Origin: GWE2-51-13 sp041736705
Lineage (GTDB): Bacteria; Bacillota_I; Bacilli_A; Erysipelotrichales; Erysipelotrichaceae
Length of the DNA stretch: 64,000 bases
Assembly (NCBI GenBank): GCA_041736705.1
Contig: JBGSTC010000025.1
Coordinates: 1 to 64,000, forward strand
Direction of reading: 5' to 3'
The first letter of the stretch is position 1, and every line of letters starts with the position of its first letter. The position numbers and the translations under genes were made by a program. Positions 9,346 through 17,581 of the stretch are shown in pieces. A model generated the notes under the pieces. The model ran no database searches, was not told the DNA's origin, and saw nothing but the letters and a program-made list of their open reading frames with translations.

Positions 9346-10806
9346 TTAGTTGAAATACAAGGCATCGACGAATTCATCCATGAGCGAGGGTTCATCCGCC
9401 AACTCGACGGTCTGGATCCGACTCAGATCGACCGGGTCCTGCGATTCATCGAGAAGCAACTTCATCGTTCCTCGAAGCGCGGTGTTACCGACCGTATGGA
9501 TCTTCCCGTCGAATTCTTTCGGAAACAATCCAATGTTGATCGCGGCGTCGATGCGTAGGCCGCTGCCGAATCCTCCTGCCAAGTCGAAGCGTTCGATCTC
9601 TTTAGCTTGAGTATCCGTCTTTTTCAATAAAATTTCAATCCCTGTTCGAATCGCGGCCTTCGCCAACTGAAACATCCGGACATCCTGTTGGGTCAATCCG
9701 ATTTCAGGTGTTAATTCGACGATTTCGTCAAGATGTCCCCCTTCGTCCATCTCATGGCCGAGGAGTACGCTGAAGAGATCGATGTAGCCGGATCCGCAGA
9801 TGCCGACCGGAGGTTCATCGGAGATGGTTTCAAACCCGATCGAACCGTCGTCGTTGCGGAATACGTTGTGGATCGCCCCGTCGATGCTTCCGCATCCGCA
9901 CGACAGGTTCCCACCTTCAAAAGCGGGACCCGCGGCCGTACTGGTCGCATAGGCGATGCTGTTTTTAAGCAGGACGAGTTCCCCGTTGGTACCAAGATCC
10001 AGAAACAGATGGGTACCTTTGCGACTGAAGAAGTCGAGTTCGACCAACCCGCAGAGGATGTCCGCGCCGACATAGGCGGAGATCGGCGGATAGACGATGA
10101 CTTCGGCCGGGTAGTCCAATGCGGGAAAGAGATCGGAGAGTTGAAAGACTTTGGTTTCCTTGACGGAAACGGAATACGGGACACGGATGATCGGATCGAC
10201 GGGGGCTTGCATGAAGAAATGCGTCATGGTCGGATTGCCCGTCACGCCGATCTTGTATCGTGACCCGGGGAATTTGGTGAAGAGCGAGACGAGAGCGGAT
10301 TCAAGGGCGTGACGCAATGCGTCTGAAATCGGCTGGATCCCGAGTTCCTGACTGGCTTGGATCCGCGACAGGACATCGGCGCCATAGGCCCGTTGGGGGT
10401 TCAGGAATCGGATCTCATCTAGGACGGTACCCGAGCCATCGACCGCAAGCAAGACCACCGTGGTCGTTCCGATGTCGATCGCGATACGGATCGTCTCATC
10501 CGGATGGTTGATCTGGAAATGGCGGATGTCGGATCCAAGGATCGTGAATTCCGCTTCTTCCAAGCGTTCGATCGTCGTGTCCACGTCGATCGTATGACGA
10601 CAGGCCAAACGGATCCAGGCACTGAGCTCATCTCGTTGAAGCAACTTGATTTCTTCAGAAGTAGGCAACGGGATGGGATCGATGAACTTCACCTTGCATT
10701 TACCGCAGGTCCCCTTCCCGTTGCATGTAGCGTCGATCGGAATCTTCCGTTCTTGCAGGTAGGCAAGGAAGGTTTGGTTGGTCTTCGGGATGCTCATCCG
10801 ACTCAC
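9346..10806 (-). CDS. RACo-like reductive activator of corrinoid protein (2Fe-2S plus ASKHA ATPase)
   Basis: The N-terminal 75 residues form a plant-type 2Fe-2S ferredoxin domain with C28, C34, C37 and C69 (CNGKGTCGKC, then RLACR). The rest is the DUF4445/ASKHA ATPase domain, with IAIDIGTTTVVLLAVDGSG, FLDLGTNGELVL and CGSGYIDLFS. Proteins of this kind use ATP to return inactive Co(II) corrinoid to Co(I). At 486 residues it lacks the linker region of the roughly 600-residue RACo proteins. The GTG start at 10806 overlaps the upstream stop (GTGA); an ATG three codons later (10797) is the alternative. It is the strongest sign that the B12-binding protein in this operon performs Co(I) methyl-transfer chemistry. 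Confidence 0.88.
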   Translation of the reverse strand: MSRMSIPKTNQTFLAYLQERKIPIDATCNGKGTCGKCKVKFIDPIPLPTSEEIKLLQRDELSAWIRLACRHTIDVDTTIERLEEAEFTILGSDIRHFQINHPDETIRIAIDIGTTTVVLLAVDGSGTVLDEIRFLNPQRAYGADVLSRIQASQELGIQPISDALRHALESALVSLFTKFPGSRYKIGVTGNPTMTHFFMQAPVDPIIRVPYSVSVKETKVFQLSDLFPALDYPAEVIVYPPISAYVGADILCGLVELDFFSRKGTHLFLDLGTNGELVLLKNSIAYATSTAAGPAFEGGNLSCGCGSIDGAIHNVFRNDDGSIGFETISDEPPVGICGSGYIDLFSVLLGHEMDEGGHLDEIVELTPEIGLTQQDVRMFQLAKAAIRTGIEILLKKTDTQAKEIERFDLAGGFGSGLRIDAAINIGLFPKEFDGKIHTVGNTALRGTMKLLLDESQDPVDLSRIQTVELADEPSLMDEFVDALYFN

Positions 10807-11942
10807 GGATGGATGTCTTTGGTCGTCGCCGGAGATTCGTTATTTCCGGACCGACCTTCTTTCGCGATCTTTTCGCCGTATTCATACATTTCCTCGAAGA
10901 ACGCTCTCATGTTTTCATTGGGGATGTCTTTACCCAGACGGTTCCCGCTACTGAACACCGCATGCCCTTTTCCGGGGTGGTAGAAGGTATCCATGAGGAA
11001 ACGCATTTCCTGACGGACATCCTCGGGGGTTCCGAAAGGCAGGATGCGTTGGACTTCCATGCCCGCCCAGATGCAGATCTTGTCGCCGTAGAGTTCGGCG
11101 ATCTTCTTCTCGTCCATCGTGTACTTTTGGATCGGATGCAAGACATCCAAGCCCATTTCGACGAAATGCGGGATGAAGGGTTCGACGTTGCCGCAAGTGT
11201 GCAGCCACACATCCAAGCCCTTTGAATGGGCGTAGTTGATGACTTCTTTATAATGGGGTTTGAGGAATTCGATGAAAATATCTTCCGAAAAGAACGGACG
11301 GTCCTGCATTCCGATGTCGTCGGTGAACGCGATCGCGTCGAATTTGTATTCATCGCTGCTCGCCCGGTCGATGGCGCGCATCAAGACATGTTTCAAACGA
11401 TCCAACAGATCTTTGATTTCATCGGGGTTGAGGTAGAAATCCATCAGGGTTTCGCTCATTCCGCGGAAATGCCAAAGACGCTCGAACGAAAGACGGGTCC
11501 AGAAGACGCCGCGGTAACGTCCATCATCTTCGAAATAGTTTTGGACCAAGGATTTCGGGGCGAAGGGATCGGGGATATCCCGGGTGATTTTCTGAATGCT
11601 ATCCCAATCCAAGGCGGTCTTCTCGTCGATCCCGATCGTCGCCCCCGGTTTGAGTTTCAGCATCGGGTCGGCCCCTTCGACATCGCACCACACATAGCGG
11701 TCGCCGGGTTTCCCGAAATTGGCGGGACGGGTGTATTCGAAGAACACGGCGTCGTCGGGGTATTCTTCGATCAGATTCTGCATGAATTCTTGTCGTTCGG
11801 GTTGTTCTTCCGGAACGAAAAGCAAAGGGGTGATGACTTGGGCGGGACGGGTTTTCCCTTCACCGCGTAATATGGCTTTTACTTCTTCCCGGCTCAGAAT
11901 GTTCTTCTTCGCTTTGGGGAATTTCGATGGATCAAGTGGCAT
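10803..11942 (-). CDS. UroD-superfamily corrinoid methyltransferase 1
   Basis: This 379-residue TIM-barrel protein resembles the uroporphyrinogen-decarboxylase/MtaA superfamily. Given a corrinoid protein and its activator in the operon, methyl transfer is more likely than decarboxylation. A zinc-site motif HTCGNV is present (H248, C250). The C-terminal cysteine usually found in MtaA-type enzymes is absent: the equivalent stretch reads FSSGNRLGKDIP. Overall the sequence is far from true HemE, and no heme genes are nearby. The start has an ideal TAGGAGG site. It is the likely partner that moves a methyl group between a substrate and the corrinoid protein encoded immediately upstream. The substrate is unknown. 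Confidence 0.82.
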   Translation of the reverse strand: MPLDPSKFPKAKKNILSREEVKAILRGEGKTRPAQVITPLLFVPEEQPERQEFMQNLIEEYPDDAVFFEYTRPANFGKPGDRYVWCDVEGADPMLKLKPGATIGIDEKTALDWDSIQKITRDIPDPFAPKSLVQNYFEDDGRYRGVFWTRLSFERLWHFRGMSETLMDFYLNPDEIKDLLDRLKHVLMRAIDRASSDEYKFDAIAFTDDIGMQDRPFFSEDIFIEFLKPHYKEVINYAHSKGLDVWLHTCGNVEPFIPHFVEMGLDVLHPIQKYTMDEKKIAELYGDKICIWAGMEVQRILPFGTPEDVRQEMRFLMDTFYHPGKGHAVFSSGNRLGKDIPNENMRAFFEEMYEYGEKIAKEGRSGNNESPATTKDIHP

Positions 11943-11951
11943 ATGTACCTC

Positions 11952-12590
11952 CTAGGCCAAACGTCTTTCAAGATGTTCGGCGAACGTCACGGCATCCGGT
12001 TCGAAGATATCGGCTTCGATCTGCGAAGCGAAGGTGGCGGTGACCGGCGCGCCTCCGACACAGATCAATACGGAATCACGCAAACCCGCTTCTTTGAAGG
12101 CTTGGACGACTTCGGTGAAATGGATCATCGAGGTGGTGAGAAGCGCAGACATACAGACGACTTTCGCTCCGCTTTCTTTCACGGCTTCGACGAATTTCGC
12201 AGGCGGGACATCGACACCCAAGTCGATGCATTCGAATCCATGCGATTTCAGCATCAATCCGACGATGTTTTTCCCGATGTCGTGAAGGTCGTCCTTGACC
12301 GTCCCCAACACGACTTTCGCCTTGGGTTTTTGATTCCCCAAAACAAGATAGGGTTCAAGGATCGCCAATCCGACATTCAAGGCACGGGCAGCGATCAGGA
12401 CTTCGGGGATGAAGACCGTCCCGTTCTTCCAACGTTCGGCGACGATCTGCATGGCGGCGAGCAGTCCGTCATCCAGAATCTTGAAGGCGCTGACGCCCTT
12501 CTCCAACGCTTCCCTGCATAAACGATCCACATCCTTGACTTTACCTCGCGTTACACTCAGAATCAATTCTTCATAAAAAGCCTGGTCCAT
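11952..12590 (-). CDS. Corrinoid (B12-binding) methyl-carrier protein
   Basis: A 212-residue protein of the MtaC/MtbC type. An N-terminal helical cap (residues 1-85, with ERWKNGTVFIPEVLIAARA) is followed by a B12-binding Rossmann domain. The cobalt-ligand signature is D101-x-H103-x-x-G106 in DLHDIGKNIV, with the typical later VCVGGAPVT-like segment present as LICVGGAPVT. It would carry the methyl group on cobalt between the two UroD-like methyltransferases of this operon. The ribosome site GGGAGG is strong. Confidence 0.93.
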   Translation of the reverse strand: MDQAFYEELILSVTRGKVKDVDRLCREALEKGVSAFKILDDGLLAAMQIVAERWKNGTVFIPEVLIAARALNVGLAILEPYLVLGNQKPKAKVVLGTVKDDLHDIGKNIVGLMLKSHGFECIDLGVDVPPAKFVEAVKESGAKVVCMSALLTTSMIHFTEVVQAFKEAGLRDSVLICVGGAPVTATFASQIEADIFEPDAVTFAEHLERRLA

Positions 12591-12593
12591 GGT

Positions 12594-13301
12594 TCATTCC
12601 TCCCTTGTTTTTTCTCGATCATGGTCTTGATTGACAGTCGTTAGGATTTCATCATAATCGTAGATTCCAATGAATTTTTGATTGGGCTGGAGCGTGACGC
12701 CGACGTGGTCGTCGTCCCCCTTCAGCATCCTTCTCAATAAACCTAAATCCCCTTCGATCACGGAATAATAGCCTTCTTCTTTGCGTCGGATCTGGGATTC
12801 TTCCCCATCCAGACCGAGTTTGATGTAGGTGACGGGGGTCGAGAACTTGTCATAAAGCATTGAGAATACATAATCCGCATTGTCTTCCCCGTATTCTTCA
12901 GAGATTTTCCGATATTCCGGCGATGTCCGGGCGAAGTACTCGTCGTCGCGCTCGCCATAGGACAGGCAATGGTAGCGCTTGTGGGGATTCCCTTCGAAGC
13001 GTTTTCGATAGGATTCGTTGGACCCCATCAATGCGGCGGCGCAGTCATGCACTCTTAATACCTTGATCGGTATCACTCTGGAAACAAGCGGTAGGATCGC
13101 GTTCCCGCACAAGCCGTAAAACAAGAGGATTTCATCGACGTCTTTCGTTTCATCGATGATCGATTGGATCGATCTAGCCAGAAGCTCCGGATGGTCGTGT
13201 TGACGGATCTCCAGATAGTCCACGGTTTCAACGCCGCTTTCTTCGAAAAGCTTATCTAGATATGGTTTGAAGACCTCGCAGGCGATGATTCTGTGGCTCA
13301 T
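12594..13301 (-). CDS. DUF1638 family protein
   Basis: A 235-residue soluble protein. The segment YGLCGNAILPLVSR and the following HDCAAALMG, with conserved Cys and His, match my recollection of DUF1638, a family of unknown function found beside corrinoid methyltransferases and CobW-like GTPases in anaerobes. It starts at the overlapping end of the CobW gene and lies 4 bases from the corrinoid gene, so it is probably made with them. A role in metal or cofactor loading, or as a methyl-transfer subunit, is only inference. The last 20 residues are highly charged. Confidence 0.72.
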   Translation of the reverse strand: MSHRIIACEVFKPYLDKLFEESGVETVDYLEIRQHDHPELLARSIQSIIDETKDVDEILLFYGLCGNAILPLVSRVIPIKVLRVHDCAAALMGSNESYRKRFEGNPHKRYHCLSYGERDDEYFARTSPEYRKISEEYGEDNADYVFSMLYDKFSTPVTYIKLGLDGEESQIRRKEEGYYSVIEGDLGLLRRMLKGDDDHVGVTLQPNQKFIGIYDYDEILTTVNQDHDREKTREE

Positions 13302-14203
13302 GGTTTGAGCCTCGCTTGAGGATGATGACGATGAAGCGTCTTCAGGATGTCTTGGGAAGAGGATTCCTTCGAAGAATAAAGCATCACGATCTCGTCGGTG
13401 ACTTTGCTGTCGAGTTCGATCAATCGGGATGTCCCGGCGATTTCGATGCGATAGCCTTGATCAGAAGTGCGGATCGTCCCCTTCAAGCGAAGAAGAGACG
13501 GTTGGACTTCCCGCAGAAACGATGTGATCGAAAGCAGGTCTTTCCAGTTCTCGCAGACGACGGTAAGTTCGGACGACGAGATGTCTTTCTTGGAACCCAG
13601 TTGAATCGGATCTTGGATCGATAAGATATGAAACTTGAGCCGATCGTGGTCGAAGTTTCCGTAACTTCCCGTCAGTTGGACGGCATGCGGATTAAGTTGG
13701 TTCAGACTAGTACGCAGTTCTTCGATTTGGTCGAGCGAGGCGATATCGGTCTTATGGATCAAAATTACATCCGCGCATTCAACCTGTTTGCGAAGCATGG
13801 CCATCGAACCGATCAGTTTCATGAAGGTCGAGGGATCGACCAGTGAAATCGCCGAGACGACGATCGTTTCGATGTTCGCCTGGTTCATGGCTTGAACGAT
13901 CAATCCGTCCATCGCGCTCGGATCGGCGAACCCGCTGGATTCGACCAAGATCCGATCGTGTCCTTCACGCAGAAGTTTGGACAACACATCGATGAATTCG
14001 GGGGCTTTACATGTACAGAAGATGGACCCGTGATGGATCGACGTCACGGCGTCGCTCAGTCGTCCTAACAGATCGGCGTCGTAGGTCGTTTTCCCGAATT
14101 CGTTGACGATGACGGGGAACGGCGTTTGCGCATCCATGAGGAAGCGTTGGATCAGGGTGGTCTTTCCGCTACCCAAAAACCCGTTGACGACGATCAATTC
14201 CAT
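13298..14203 (-). CDS. CobW/HypB-type GTP-binding protein
   Basis: The protein opens with a P-loop GFLGSGKTT at residues 8-16. FCTCKAPEF contains the CxC metal-binding element of CobW/YjiA G3E GTPases, and HKTD is the guanine-specificity motif. It is 301 residues long. Proteins of this group are metallochaperones, here presumably serving the zinc of a UroD-like methyltransferase or the corrinoid. Its start codon overlaps the stop of the thioredoxin-fused methyltransferase gene and its end overlaps DUF1638. That order, methyltransferase-GTPase-DUF1638-corrinoid protein, suggests a maturation unit. Confidence 0.85.
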   Translation of the reverse strand: MELIVVNGFLGSGKTTLIQRFLMDAQTPFPVIVNEFGKTTYDADLLGRLSDAVTSIHHGSIFCTCKAPEFIDVLSKLLREGHDRILVESSGFADPSAMDGLIVQAMNQANIETIVVSAISLVDPSTFMKLIGSMAMLRKQVECADVILIHKTDIASLDQIEELRTSLNQLNPHAVQLTGSYGNFDHDRLKFHILSIQDPIQLGSKKDISSSELTVVCENWKDLLSITSFLREVQPSLLRLKGTIRTSDQGYRIEIAGTSRLIELDSKVTDEIVMLYSSKESSSQDILKTLHRHHPQARLKP

Positions 14204-15561
14204 TATTTTCGCACCTTTTGGATTTCCGCGACCAGTTCGGACTGGCTGGGGATGAGAGACGAATAAACCAGGTTTCCGTTGATGTATAAGGAAGGAAGAT
14301 GTTGGACCTTCATTTCCATGCAGCGTTTGATGTTTTCTTTCTTGGTGAATTTGTATTCGACATAGTCGAAGGCTTCACCCAGTTCTTCTTTGACGCTGTG
14401 GACCATACCTAACATATACCCGCAGGCGGCGCAACTGGCGGAATCCAAGGTAAAGACCTCCACCAAGGGTTTCTTCAATAAGGAATATTCAGGCAGATCG
14501 ATCGTAATGCCGCTGAGATCCAACGAACCGTCGTCGCTGCCAAGCATCGCTCTTGCTTCATCGGGATGATGGATGGCATATGAGGCGGCGATGGCATTGT
14601 CGATGGGGGTCGCGTAAGGCATGTCGCATCCCGGGCTGACGATCAGGTTCTTCGAACCGCACGCGTCCAGGATATCGAGGACCGCTTTCATGTTCGCATT
14701 CTGCGAGCCGTGAAGCATCGTGATGGTCAGTTGGATGTTCCCGCCGATCGTGACGTTATATTTGTCGCAAATCGCTTTGGCGGCCTTGATGTCGATGTTC
14801 TCGTCGATCGAGATGCTGTCGGGGGTGCATCGGCACATCGCTTCGATGTTGCGGGTCGCATCGCCGCAGACAAAGAAGGAAGAGAAGGTTTTCTTTTCGC
14901 GAAGGTCCTTGAAGATTTCGGTATACGGCAAGGTCAGAAACTCTTCGAAATGATCGCTGGAAATCTGGGAAACCAGTGGGTCCACCAACGCGATGACATC
15001 CATGCCCGCATCGATGTACATCACCGCCATTTTCTTGGCGACCGTTGCACAATAGCCCAACAATCCGATGACGAAATCCGGGTCGTCGTAGAGATCCAGA
15101 AACAAGTCGGTGCCACGCAGATGCGACGCCAAGGTGAAGGGTCCGGTGATCAAGCCGTAAAGCGCGGTGGTTTCGCCGACCTTCGCTTTCATTTCACGCA
15201 TCGCCCCCAGAATCATCGGTAACCGTCCGTCGTTTTCATCCGGAATCAAACAGTTACAAGGAATCTTCTTGTCTTTGGCTAAGGGATGGCTGGATACCAT
15301 GGGTGGACTGTCATCGACCCAAGCTAAATCGCATCCTAGGATTTCCGCTTCGACTTGTAGGTCGAACAGGACGGGTTGTCCGTCCGGTGCGTAGGCACGG
15401 TTGACTTCCAATAAACTTTCGACCAGTTTCGCTTGGTCCTGCAAGACTTCCTTGGCGCTATACCCCTTCAATGAGCCCGCATGGACGCCGCAAAACGGAA
15501 CCCAGGGGGCACGGTCGACGTCTTCATGTCGTAAGGCTTGAAAAACGAGTTCTTTTCCCAT
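14203..15561 (-). CDS. UroD-superfamily corrinoid methyltransferase 2 fused to a thioredoxin-like domain
   Basis: The protein is 452 residues. Residues 1-345 are a UroD/MtaA-like barrel with LITGPFTLASHLRG, VCGDATRN (C232) and the typical C-terminal zinc-cysteine segment SPGCDMPYATP (C312). In the HxCG motif the histidine position is phenylalanine (F230), so the usual zinc set is incomplete. Residues 366-452 form a small thioredoxin-like domain with C377-x-x-C380 (CAAC) and LPSLYINGNLVY, resembling the thioredoxin_3 fold. Such a domain could reduce the active site, deliver a thiol methyl acceptor or bind a metal; all three are inference. The gene begins with a strong AGGAG site 15 bases after the isomerase gene. 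Confidence 0.84.
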   Translation of the reverse strand: MGKELVFQALRHEDVDRAPWVPFCGVHAGSLKGYSAKEVLQDQAKLVESLLEVNRAYAPDGQPVLFDLQVEAEILGCDLAWVDDSPPMVSSHPLAKDKKIPCNCLIPDENDGRLPMILGAMREMKAKVGETTALYGLITGPFTLASHLRGTDLFLDLYDDPDFVIGLLGYCATVAKKMAVMYIDAGMDVIALVDPLVSQISSDHFEEFLTLPYTEIFKDLREKKTFSSFFVCGDATRNIEAMCRCTPDSISIDENIDIKAAKAICDKYNVTIGGNIQLTITMLHGSQNANMKAVLDILDACGSKNLIVSPGCDMPYATPIDNAIAASYAIHHPDEARAMLGSDDGSLDLSGITIDLPEYSLLKKPLVEVFTLDSASCAACGYMLGMVHSVKEELGEAFDYVEYKFTKKENIKRCMEMKVQHLPSLYINGNLVYSSLIPSQSELVAEIQKVRK

Positions 15562-15576
15562 GGTGGCTCCTTGTTT

Positions 15577-16137
15577 TTATTCGAGGTTTGCGTGACGTGT
15601 AAACATCTCGCTACCGGTTAAGTTCATTTTGTCCATCATCAGCATTACGCAGATATCCAAGTAAAGAAGCAGGGATTGTTCGAAGAGGTTCCCCATCGGC
15701 TGGATGCTTTTGAGATCCCCTTCCTTGGCGGCCTTCGGTGAAGGCGCGTTGATGCGTACGCAGACATCGGCGAGTTTACCGATGGTCGACTCCGGATTGA
15801 TCGTAACCAGGACGACCTTCGCATCCAACGACCTGGCTTTTTGCGCCATGGAAACCAGACTCTTGGTTTCACCCGACCCCGAACAAACGACCAAGACATC
15901 GCTTTGACGCAGGTTGGGTGTGACGGTTTCCCCGACCAGATAGACTTTACGTCCCATATGCATCAGACGCATCGTGAAGGCGCGCGCCATGAACCCGCTG
16001 CGGCCTGCGCCGCAGACGAAGATTTCATCCGCGCCTTCCAAGGCTTCGATCATCAAGTCGACGCTTTTCGGATCGATCTGGTTCAACGCCTGGTTCAGTT
16101 CACTGGTCACTGCGTTGGCATAGTCATGCAGATTCAT
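15577..16137 (-). CDS. hxlB: 6-phospho-3-hexuloisomerase (PHI)
   Basis: A 186-residue single-SIS protein. The sugar-phosphate motifs GAGRSGFMARAFTMRLMHMG and CSGSGETKS, plus the C-terminal EMFTRHANLE, are close to those of characterised HxlB/PHI enzymes. It interconverts 3-hexulose-6-phosphate and fructose-6-phosphate, the second step of the ribulose-monophosphate (RuMP) cycle. Its ATG lies 14 bases inside the end of the synthase gene, as in known hxlAB pairs. In this operon the pair could fix formaldehyde derived from methyl groups or, in reverse, supply pentose phosphate. Confidence 0.92.
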   Translation of the reverse strand: MNLHDYANAVTSELNQALNQIDPKSVDLMIEALEGADEIFVCGAGRSGFMARAFTMRLMHMGRKVYLVGETVTPNLRQSDVLVVCSGSGETKSLVSMAQKARSLDAKVVLVTINPESTIGKLADVCVRINAPSPKAAKEGDLKSIQPMGNLFEQSLLLYLDICVMLMMDKMNLTGSEMFTRHANLE

Positions 16138-16762
16138 GGTTCATCCTCGCTTTCATGGTCTTCGCGGTTTGGATCGGATCGGCTTGGTTGGTGATGCCCC
16201 CTCCGACCACGATGATCGAAGGATGCAATCGGGCGATGGCACCCAAGGTCGACAGCTTCACGCCACCCGCGACCCCGGCTTTGGCGTTCTCAAGGACGCT
16301 GAGTATGATTTCCAGTTCCGCCAAGGGATTGGCTCCGCTGGATTGCAAGTCGAAAGCGGTGTGGACGCAGATCACATCGACCCCCAAACGATCGACTTCG
16401 ATCGTCCGCTGACGCAGGTCGTGCACGTCGATCATATCGACCATGACTTTTCGGTTATACTTCCGCGCCGCGCTGACGACACCGGAAATCGTGGTGTCGT
16501 GGCTGGCGCCTAAGACGGTGACATAATCCGCTCCGGCTTCGAAACATTGGGAGGCTTCATATTCCCCGGCATCCATGATCTTCGCGTCGGCGAGGACTTC
16601 CAGATCCGGGAACCGCCCTTTCATTTCACGTACCGCCCACAATCCGTATTCAAGCAACACGGGCGTCCCGATTTCGACGATGTCCACGGTATCCTTCACT
16701 TTCTCGACCAAATCCAGGCATTGTTTGAGGGACAGGGTATCCAGGGCGAGCTGCAGTTTCAT
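16124..16762 (-). CDS. hxlA: 3-hexulose-6-phosphate synthase (HPS)
   Basis: A 212-residue member of the OMP-decarboxylase/KGPDC/HPS superfamily. It begins MKLQLALDTL and shows VDIVEIGTP, VLADAKIMDAGEYEA and GVAGGVKL, all HPS-like. HPS condenses formaldehyde with ribulose-5-phosphate in a metal-dependent aldol reaction. 3-keto-L-gulonate-6-phosphate decarboxylase is the main alternative, but the adjacent PHI gene favours HPS. The start at 16762 is chosen because GGAGG precedes it and its ATG overlaps the DeoR stop (AATGA). An ATG eight codons upstream lacks a ribosome site. Confidence 0.88.
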   Translation of the reverse strand: MKLQLALDTLSLKQCLDLVEKVKDTVDIVEIGTPVLLEYGLWAVREMKGRFPDLEVLADAKIMDAGEYEASQCFEAGADYVTVLGASHDTTISGVVSAARKYNRKVMVDMIDVHDLRQRTIEVDRLGVDVICVHTAFDLQSSGANPLAELEIILSVLENAKAGVAGGVKLSTLGAIARLHPSIIVVGGGITNQADPIQTAKTMKARMNHESA

Positions 16763-17526
16763 TGAATTTCCTCCGTGAATTTCCATTCATTCGTGTAAGG
16801 TAGGTTTGGCGCATCCGCTTTCCCTTCCGCATTGGTGATCAAGACATCGAAATCATCGAATTTACCATAGGTATAGGTTCCGGTCACATCGAACTTACTC
16901 TCATCGAAAATCAGGATCTTCGTATTGCTTCGACGCAACACTTCTTTTTTGACCAGGCTTTCTTCATAGGAGAAAGTCGTCGGTCCGCGTTGCCCTTTGA
17001 ATCCGTCGGTGCCCATGATCGCCAAATCGAAGTGAAGGTCCATCAGTTGGTCGACGGCGAACCGTCCGACCAAGGATTCCGAACTCCGTTGTACCCGACC
17101 GCCCAACAAGATGATTTCGTGCTGGGACGGAAGCAGGATGGAAGCCGCGGCGATCGAGTTGGTGAAGATCGTCAGTTCTTCCTTCTGCCAAAGCAGGCGC
17201 GCCAGTTCAAGCGCCGTGCTGCCCGGATCCAGGAAAAGTTTGCATTTCTCGGGGATGTACGCCAACGCTTCCTTGGCGATTTTACGCTTCTGCATCGTCC
17301 GCTTGCTCATCTTCACGCCGATCGGCTGTTCGGAGTACGGTCCGCTCAGCAGAGCTTCCCCGTGCCCTTTGATCAAGAGACCTTTTTGCTGGAGATAGTC
17401 CAAATCTTTGCGGATCGTTTCCGTGCTCACGCCGAAAATCTCGGCCAATTCCTTGACCGTCGCCTTTCCGTCCTGAATGATTCGATTCGCCATTCCCTTG
17501 CGCCGATTCAGTTGCTCATTTGCCAT
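16759..17526 (-). CDS. DeoR-family transcriptional regulator, first gene of the corrinoid/GRE operon
   Basis: A 255-residue repressor. A winged helix-turn-helix spans residues 22-50 (VKELAEIFGVSTETIRKDL), followed by the sugar-phosphate-sensing DeoR C-terminal domain (FLDPGSTALELA, MGTDGFKG, IFDESKF). The start at 17526 is preceded by GGAGG at 7 bases; a longer start at 17565 would read through the promoter -10 box. As the first gene behind a promoter overlapped by an inverted repeat it probably represses its own operon and responds to a phosphorylated intermediate. Confidence 0.9.
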   Translation of the reverse strand: MANEQLNRRKGMANRIIQDGKATVKELAEIFGVSTETIRKDLDYLQQKGLLIKGHGEALLSGPYSEQPIGVKMSKRTMQKRKIAKEALAYIPEKCKLFLDPGSTALELARLLWQKEELTIFTNSIAAASILLPSQHEIILLGGRVQRSSESLVGRFAVDQLMDLHFDLAIMGTDGFKGQRGPTTFSYEESLVKKEVLRRSNTKILIFDESKFDVTGTYTYGKFDDFDVLITNAEGKADAPNLPYTNEWKFTEEIQ

Positions 17527-17550
17527 GCATCGTCCTCCAATGCCAACGTT

Positions 17551-17581
17551 AACCAAATTATACACTTGGTTATCATTGGTT
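17551..17581. repeat. Candidate DeoR operator: inverted plus direct TTGGTT repeats
   Basis: AACCAA (17551-17556) and TTGGTT (17566-17571) form an inverted repeat around the -10 box. A second TTGGTT (17576-17581) lies exactly 10 bases further, reaching the -35 box. Binding there would block RNA polymerase. Confidence 0.65.

Noticed and set aside
10803..15561. Two hemE genes for heme synthesis
   Set aside because: The UroD-fold proteins lie with a corrinoid carrier and RACo-like activator and no other heme genes, and show MtaA-like cysteine motifs.
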